Shown piece by piece: positions 59,111-64,000 of a stretch of DNA of 64,000 bases. Positions within the stretch are counted from its first letter, which is position 1. Every line of letters starts with the position of its first letter. Source of the stretch: Glossina fuscipes (lineage: Eukaryota > Arthropoda > Insecta > Diptera > Glossinidae). The position numbers and the translations under genes were made by a program. The stretch lies in contig NW_023998414.1 of NCBI RefSeq assembly GCF_014805625.2, positions 5,131,978 through 5,195,977 on the forward strand, in the 5' to 3' direction. Below the pieces are notes generated by a model. That model saw only the letters and a program-made list of their open reading frames with translations. It did no database searches and was not told the DNA's origin.

Positions 59111-59569
59111 GGTACTATGAGAAAACCTGTGCTTCTGTGCGTACAACAAATAAGTCTACAAAAATTTGACCGTTTATTCTATGGGCAATGCTGTAGTATA
59201 TATCTATAAAAATTAAAGAAAAAAAAAAAAAAATGGTCACGCCTATCTAATTTTCTAGTGTCTCATGTATTGATTTTTCCTTTCAAAACTTTAATAAAGC
59301 ACAGAAGCGAGATTCAGAAATCCCATAAAGTATATAAATTCTTGACCATTCATCTGCCAATCTGCCCGTGTGGTAGATGTGGTTATCACTCTCGCCTTCG
59401 CAGAAGTGAAGGTATCGTTTGCAAGCTTGCACAAGAAGAAAACGATAGAAAATATCATCCACATGGGCGGCTACCTTCGCCCATAGAAGTAGAACAAACT
59501 CCATTGGAATTCAAGAATTTTTTTGATTATAATATTTATTTTTTATTTATCAATACTACTATGACTAAT

Positions 59570-59952
59570 ATGGAATTGAAATTTTGTACCGATGTTGCGG
59601 AGGTGTCGTTTAAAAGTCTCTGTATGTGTTTTGCCTCACTTGCTCGGATCGTTTCAAAGTTATTTCAGGTTTGTCTCAAAATTATGCCCTTAAAAATATG
59701 CATCGAAAAATTGAATTCGTTATGTTTGTATATTTTTGAAGAGCAGAAAAATCAAGCTTGGTTGTGTCCGACTATGACAGCCACAGTTATATAAAGAGAG
59801 AGAAGATAGAAAAGTGAAATTCACAGTTCATGGTTACTTCGTCGAACTGCATTGAAAAGTTTGGTGTGAGAAAAGCTAAAGATGGTGATGTAGAATTTGT
59901 AACAGATGTCGATACAAAAAATCTGATGTTCATTTTTTTGAGGGCCAAGTGA
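59570..59952 (+). pseudogene. Possible decayed coding segment, unknown family
   Basis: From ATG 59570 the frame reads MELKFCTDVAEVSFKSL, then ASLARIVSKLFQVCLKIMP and LKICIEKLNSLCLYIFEEQ, stopping at 59794. Further on, in other frames, come KFTVHGYFVELH (from 59818) and, from ATG 59829, SSNCIEKFGVRKAKDGDVEF then VTDVDTKNLMFIFLRAK, stopping at 59952. The protein-like runs in changing frames suggest a broken gene. The first run loosely recalls sliding-clamp subunits of the 9-1-1 type, but the match is too weak to name. Confidence 0.2.
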
Positions 59953-61083
59953 AAGGTCAATGTAAATATGGCCGACCTCATTGTCGGACATACTGAGTTA
60001 ATAAAATATTGTCTCATAGACTCAAGGCAAGTACAGTTTGTTTTTTTTTTTTTTGTTTAAGGAAATCTTTCTTAAATTTTTTTTTTGCAAAAATACCTAA
60101 AAAAAAACTTATGAACGCATGTACTTATTGGCTTCGCTTTTCATTTAAGCATTTAAGACGCTTGGAGATGTTCCAGGACATGCACGACCAAAAGTTTTTG
60201 TTCTTCGTAGAAAGTTTCACTTTGTTTTGTGTTCCTACGAGTAGGACTATAGTGTTCTTAAAGTTTTAGTTTTAGGTTTTTTTCTCTTTTTTCTTTTACA
60301 TAGTGTTTGTGTGTCCTTCCCCTTGATCAAACACTTATTTGCTATTATTTTCTCAACAAAGCGAAGGGGAAGAATTGTATTTTGGTTGTATTTGCTTTAG
60401 ACCCAAAGTAAATTGAATGACGTGTACGTGTATATGCATATATGTGTGAATAAAAATCAATACATATCCTTCTGTTCTTTTAGTGTGCTTTTATTGTATT
60501 ATGTTACATGCAATGCAATGCATACATATATAAATACTTAATGTTTTATAAAATGATATAAAACTTTTTTTTTTTCAATTCTTTACGTTATTCATTGCGA
60601 GTGATTATAGGAAATTTGAAATTGTATACCATTTACGAGACGCGTACCACTACTAAGTAACTTGAAACTACGTCAGCATGACACACTCTCTGTTACTAAT
60701 GCCTGCGATTCAATAACGTCAACAACATTTATATTATGTTCGTTGTGAGCTGCCACACAACGTGAATGTTGAGTGTTTGGGTTTTTTATTTTCATTTATT
60801 TCTTTCCTATGAACAAAAAAAAAAGAAAAACAAAAAGGAAGCAAAAAACAAAAGCAAAAGGCAAACAAGGACTTTGCGGAAAGTTCCACTTGCTATGACT
60901 CGTTGCTTTAGTTGACTTTAGTTGGCTTTTGTTCTTTGCGTTGTTTTCTCTTTATTGGCCTCATTTAAACCGACAACAATTGTAAAACGTGCTCATAAGT
61001 TTTATACTACACTTCTTATAGCACATTATGACAGATGACTCATCCATCGACATAGCTTTTAAGGGAGAACGGGGTAGTTTCCG

Positions 61084-61084
<1 letters not shown>

Positions 61085-61116
<32 letters not shown>
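61085..61116 (+). repeat. (AT)n microsatellite
   Basis: Sixteen uninterrupted AT units. Confidence 0.9.
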
Positions 61117-61125
<9 letters not shown>

Positions 61126-61914
61126 ATAAGGTTATAACAGTAAAAAAACTTGCAAATCGAAGCATTAATTCTTTCTTTTTTTTTTTTTGCCTTTTCTTTT
61201 ATTGTCGCAGTCGCTTAGTTGTGCTCGATCCCGTAAATCCGCATTTTCAGATGAGCGACCGGAAGCAGACGGTCTATTACAGTTGTCAATACATTCGTTG
61301 TATTGTATAAGAAAACTTGTACCATGTATCTGCAAATCGTCTTCTCTCCCTTGTCTACCAATTTCAAGGGCTATCTCCTTGCAATTCTTACTAAATTCAT
61401 CATATTTTTCCCAGGTTTTCAATTTGGAATCGTATGCTTTTCTATTGACCAGGTCTTAAAGTCTCTTATATACGATTTATTATTTTTACAAATTACGTTT
61501 AGCATTAATGACTATTACGCACATTAAAACAACGGTTTATAAACATTAGTTTGCAACCTATACAACATACATTGATTTGAAATTTGTCTGCAAATCTCTT
61601 TGCGCAAATTAAAAGATCTAGCCAAACATCGTTCTGATTAATCAAGTAACATTTCCAGGGCAAAAAAAAAAAAAAAAAGAAACATTCTTTCAGTTACAGA
61701 CACATTCTTCTATTTCAGATATTTCCCCCTTGAGCGTATATAACTTTTTATAGCTTTTTAATGTATACAGAATAATAAACGTCACATGTTATGTAAGCGT
61801 ATGCATCTTATCCTATGATTGTTAAATAAAATAGATTCGTGGAGCAGTAACTTTGTTATTAAAAGTTGCTTTATCGTTTTCAAACTCCTTTACTCCTTTA
61901 AGGTTGATACAAGC

Positions 61915-62410
61915 GACCGTATGTTGTCCCAGTAATTTTCCAATTCCGTTTGGGACACCTTCAGAACATCAACGGCTCCTCCGTATAACGAATGCCCCTG
62001 TCCACTTAATTCATTTATGATTTTTGGTTACAAAGAGAAATGAATGGACGTGAATGGGGACTGTTGGTCGCATGATCGACCAATTCCATTTTCAGAGCGT
62101 TTAAATAGATGCTTAGAAGTTTGTAATGCCATGACAGAGGATGATCCGACAAGGTTTGTTCGTTTCCCTTATTTCTCCAAACACTTTTGGGAAACAAAAT
62201 GATCCTGTACCATTCGCAATTGATCGTTTTAGAATGCTTCTAAAGAAGCATTGCTACAAGATCAGTTTTTCCGAAACAACAAGCGACCATTTATTCCGAA
62301 TTACTTCGAGCGTGAAAAACTTTTATTGGAATTGATTCATCTTGAAATACCCATAGAGTCGACTGCCGCTTATTTTTCGGCTCGTGCACATACATCCATC
62401 CTTCGTCTCC
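61915..62410 (-). mobile_element. Mariner transposase remnant (catalytic half)
   Basis: The minus strand begins GDEGWMYVHEPKNKRQSTLW and VFQDESIPIKVFHARSNSE, then a stop, MVACCFGKTDLVAMLL, a stop, INCEWYRIILFPK, then in shifted frames MELVDHATNSPHSRP and GGAVDVLKVSQTELENYWDN. This is the mariner order from the first catalytic Asp (TGDEKWI) through QSTVWVF and MVACFFGKTGHVA to the C-terminal Trp region. Several stops and frame shifts show an inactive copy. It belongs to a different mariner group from the copy at 36.0-36.3 kb. Confidence 0.8.
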
Positions 62411-63574
62411 TTTTACGATCTAAGACAGGTGTCTTTTGAAGCATTTGTATCTTTTCGTAATTTTGTCAAATAATGGTGGATCGAACGAGGTGAACCCTTT
62501 TAATAGTTCTTGCTTAGACTCAATGCGCCCTGGATTTAGGCGATCTTCTCGACTTTTGCCCGTGGGCCAACCTTGGCCGCGATTTAAGTCGTTATGCCAG
62601 CGTTACTTACCATTGCCAAGGAATGACGCTTCATTGCTAAAAGTGAAAGTAAGTTGATGCACCTTTCTCTTGCCAATCTATGTTGAGAGCTGTAAAAAAT
62701 CATTAGGACTTGTTTTTTTTTTTGAGGCACAAATTTCAAGTCGCTGTTAACAACATAAATTGCCCTCAACTCACAATATATTTTTACAAAGCTCAAGGTC
62801 AAAAAAGTAAAGCTTTTTAAAAAAAGTTTCAATAGTCATCTAACAACTTATAGTATTGTCCAGACTATAAAGATGAATAATGATCTGTGTAGGACATTGT
62901 TCGTTCATCACACAAATATACCACAAAATAGATGTTATCGCCGTAAAATAATATACGAACCCGCATTTACCCGCATAACTTATTCAAAAAAAAAAAAAAA
63001 AAACCGGGCCGGCCTCGAAACCAAGATTGGCCCTAAAATAATGGAACAAATCGAGTCGTTCCGTTTAATTGAGGTAATCGTATACCTTAACAATATGTAT
63101 TAAGGGAATTTGGTAGAAAAACCGTGACTGGTCGACACTTATATGAGCATGGATGATGATACGGGCTCATTTTTTGGAGAAGAAACAAGCAATATTCAGG
63201 CACGATTGATTTTTAAACACCATACATCACTTAGACGAATGACAAATCTCTTTTATATAATATAAAATAATATATGTAAAAAATTTATATCTTTTTTCCT
63301 AAGTACAAGGTCACTTTTCAATGGATATTTTGCATCTAAACATTGTCTTCAAACGGTACTGACGCTTCATATGAAACAATTTGTCTCATAGGGTAATAAA
63401 AGTCAGATCTTCTTATCGTATGAAGATTTGCATTTCGTAAGAACTGTCATATAGGAGAGAGTTCCAAAAAAAACTTGTGCTTCCTAATCCAAATTTTTCA
63501 CATTCGTTTAGTTTGCCGAAATACTATTACTTAGCCATTCTTATTAAAAAATAAATGTTGAAAAGAGTAGCAAA

Positions 63575-63708
63575 AGTAGCCGAATAGGCAAAAGCAAATC
63601 TCAGTGTGGTAAAGTTTACTTTGATCGCAGCTATAAGTGAGTATTTAGTCGGTAAAGGTACAACACTTACCGATTGGGCACACATCCGTTAGGTTATGGC
63701 AACCACCA
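63575..63708 (+). repeat. tRNA-derived SINE-like element, copy E
   Basis: 'caaatctcagtgtggtaaag', 'ttactttgatcgcagctata', 'gtgagtatttagtcggtaaa', 'ggtacaacacttaccgattg', 'cacacatccgttagg'. It has the best-preserved body of the five copies, while the TTC of the B box is lost. Confidence 0.55.
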
Positions 63709-64000
63709 AATTGCTGCCTATACGTTAAGCCATAATGCAGACATTCAGACAAGCTTAAATCAGATATAGATCGATATAATAAATGCTGCGTCTATCTTAA
63801 GTCACTTTTGGGTCCAAATGTCACCTATATATATATATACTGCAAATTTAATATGCTTGGTAAGACAAATACTGTGGAGCATAAATTATAAAGCAATGAA
63901 GATATAGGCATTTAGATAGGGCCAAAGCGGTCACCTTTCTTCTTAAGGAATGCTTAGAGCTCTTGTCAGCAAATTGACAATTAGCAGTTGAAGCGAGTTT

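Larger units (their letters stand above)
48502..64000. other. Probable large 5' intron of Nrg
   Basis: The exon at 48501 begins with a clean acceptor (CAG at 48504-48502) and with mid-Ig1 sequence, so Nrg continues upstream. No exon matching the signal peptide or the IIECEA-type Ig1 start was found in these 15.5 kb. The interval holds a mariner remnant (61915-62410), SINE-like copies (55374-55425, 63575-63708), dispersed repeats, microsatellites and a few unexplained open segments (59570-59952, 62436-62612). An ATG-plus-donor on the minus strand at about 62632-62610 (MKRHSLAM then GTAAGT) does not resemble the Nrg N-terminus. Confidence 0.5.

Noticed and set aside
62584..62632. Minus-strand ATG with strong donor (MKRHSLAM|GTAAGT) as a possible Nrg first exon
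   Set aside because: It lacks a signal peptide, does not resemble the Drosophila Nrg start, and lies next to mariner debris.

Overview
The window reads as nuclear DNA of a higher fly (Diptera, Schizophora). It is very AT-rich, full of short A/T homopolymers and microsatellites. It carries intron-split genes with 58-130 nt introns whose products match Drosophila proteins almost residue for residue. Decayed mariner transposases and dispersed fly-type repeats lie between the genes. A calyptrate such as a tsetse fly would fit, but I cannot fix the species by eye. There is no CRISPR, operon or rRNA.

Four genes are well supported. (1) Dlic, cytoplasmic dynein light intermediate chain, minus strand: exons 2-7 at 4838-7702 and exon 1 at 19792-19898, so intron 1 is about 12 kb. 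(2) An ARMC2 orthologue (armadillo-repeat axonemal protein), plus strand, 12102-16341, eight exons, lying wholly inside Dlic intron 1 on the opposite strand. (3) VhaAC39-1, V-ATPase V0 subunit d, plus strand, 21108-22431, three exons, divergent from Dlic across about 1.2 kb that holds a DRE motif. (4) Neuroglian (Nrg), minus strand, 35107-48501. It lacks the 5' exons for the signal peptide and the start of Ig1, but has both alternative last exons: a proximal non-neuronal one at 38437-38489 and a distal neuronal one at 35107-35294. In Drosophila this choice is controlled by ELAV.

Three further coding segments are inferred. One is an alternative first exon of Dlic (7832-7938) with matching splice phase. 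Another is a small two-exon gene of unknown family, on the Nrg strand inside the Nrg intron before the last exons (42625-43035). The third group is scattered decayed or unexplained open segments (9408-9578, 13564-14260, 59570-59952, 62436-62612).

Layout: 1-4.8 kb repeats and a mariner remnant; 4.8-19.9 kb Dlic with nested ARMC2; 19.9-21.1 kb divergent promoter region; 21.1-22.4 kb VhaAC39-1; 22.4-35.1 kb AT-rich gene-free DNA with microsatellites, a G-run block and dispersed repeats; 35.1-48.5 kb Nrg; 48.5-64 kb probably the large 5' intron of Nrg, with mariner, SINE-like and dispersed repeats. A tRNA-derived SINE-like family appears five times. Dlic and the V-ATPase subunit are housekeeping genes (dynein cargo linkage, organelle acidification). 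ARMC2 is expected to be restricted to ciliated or flagellated cells, mainly testis. Nrg is an L1-family adhesion protein of epithelia, glia and neurons.
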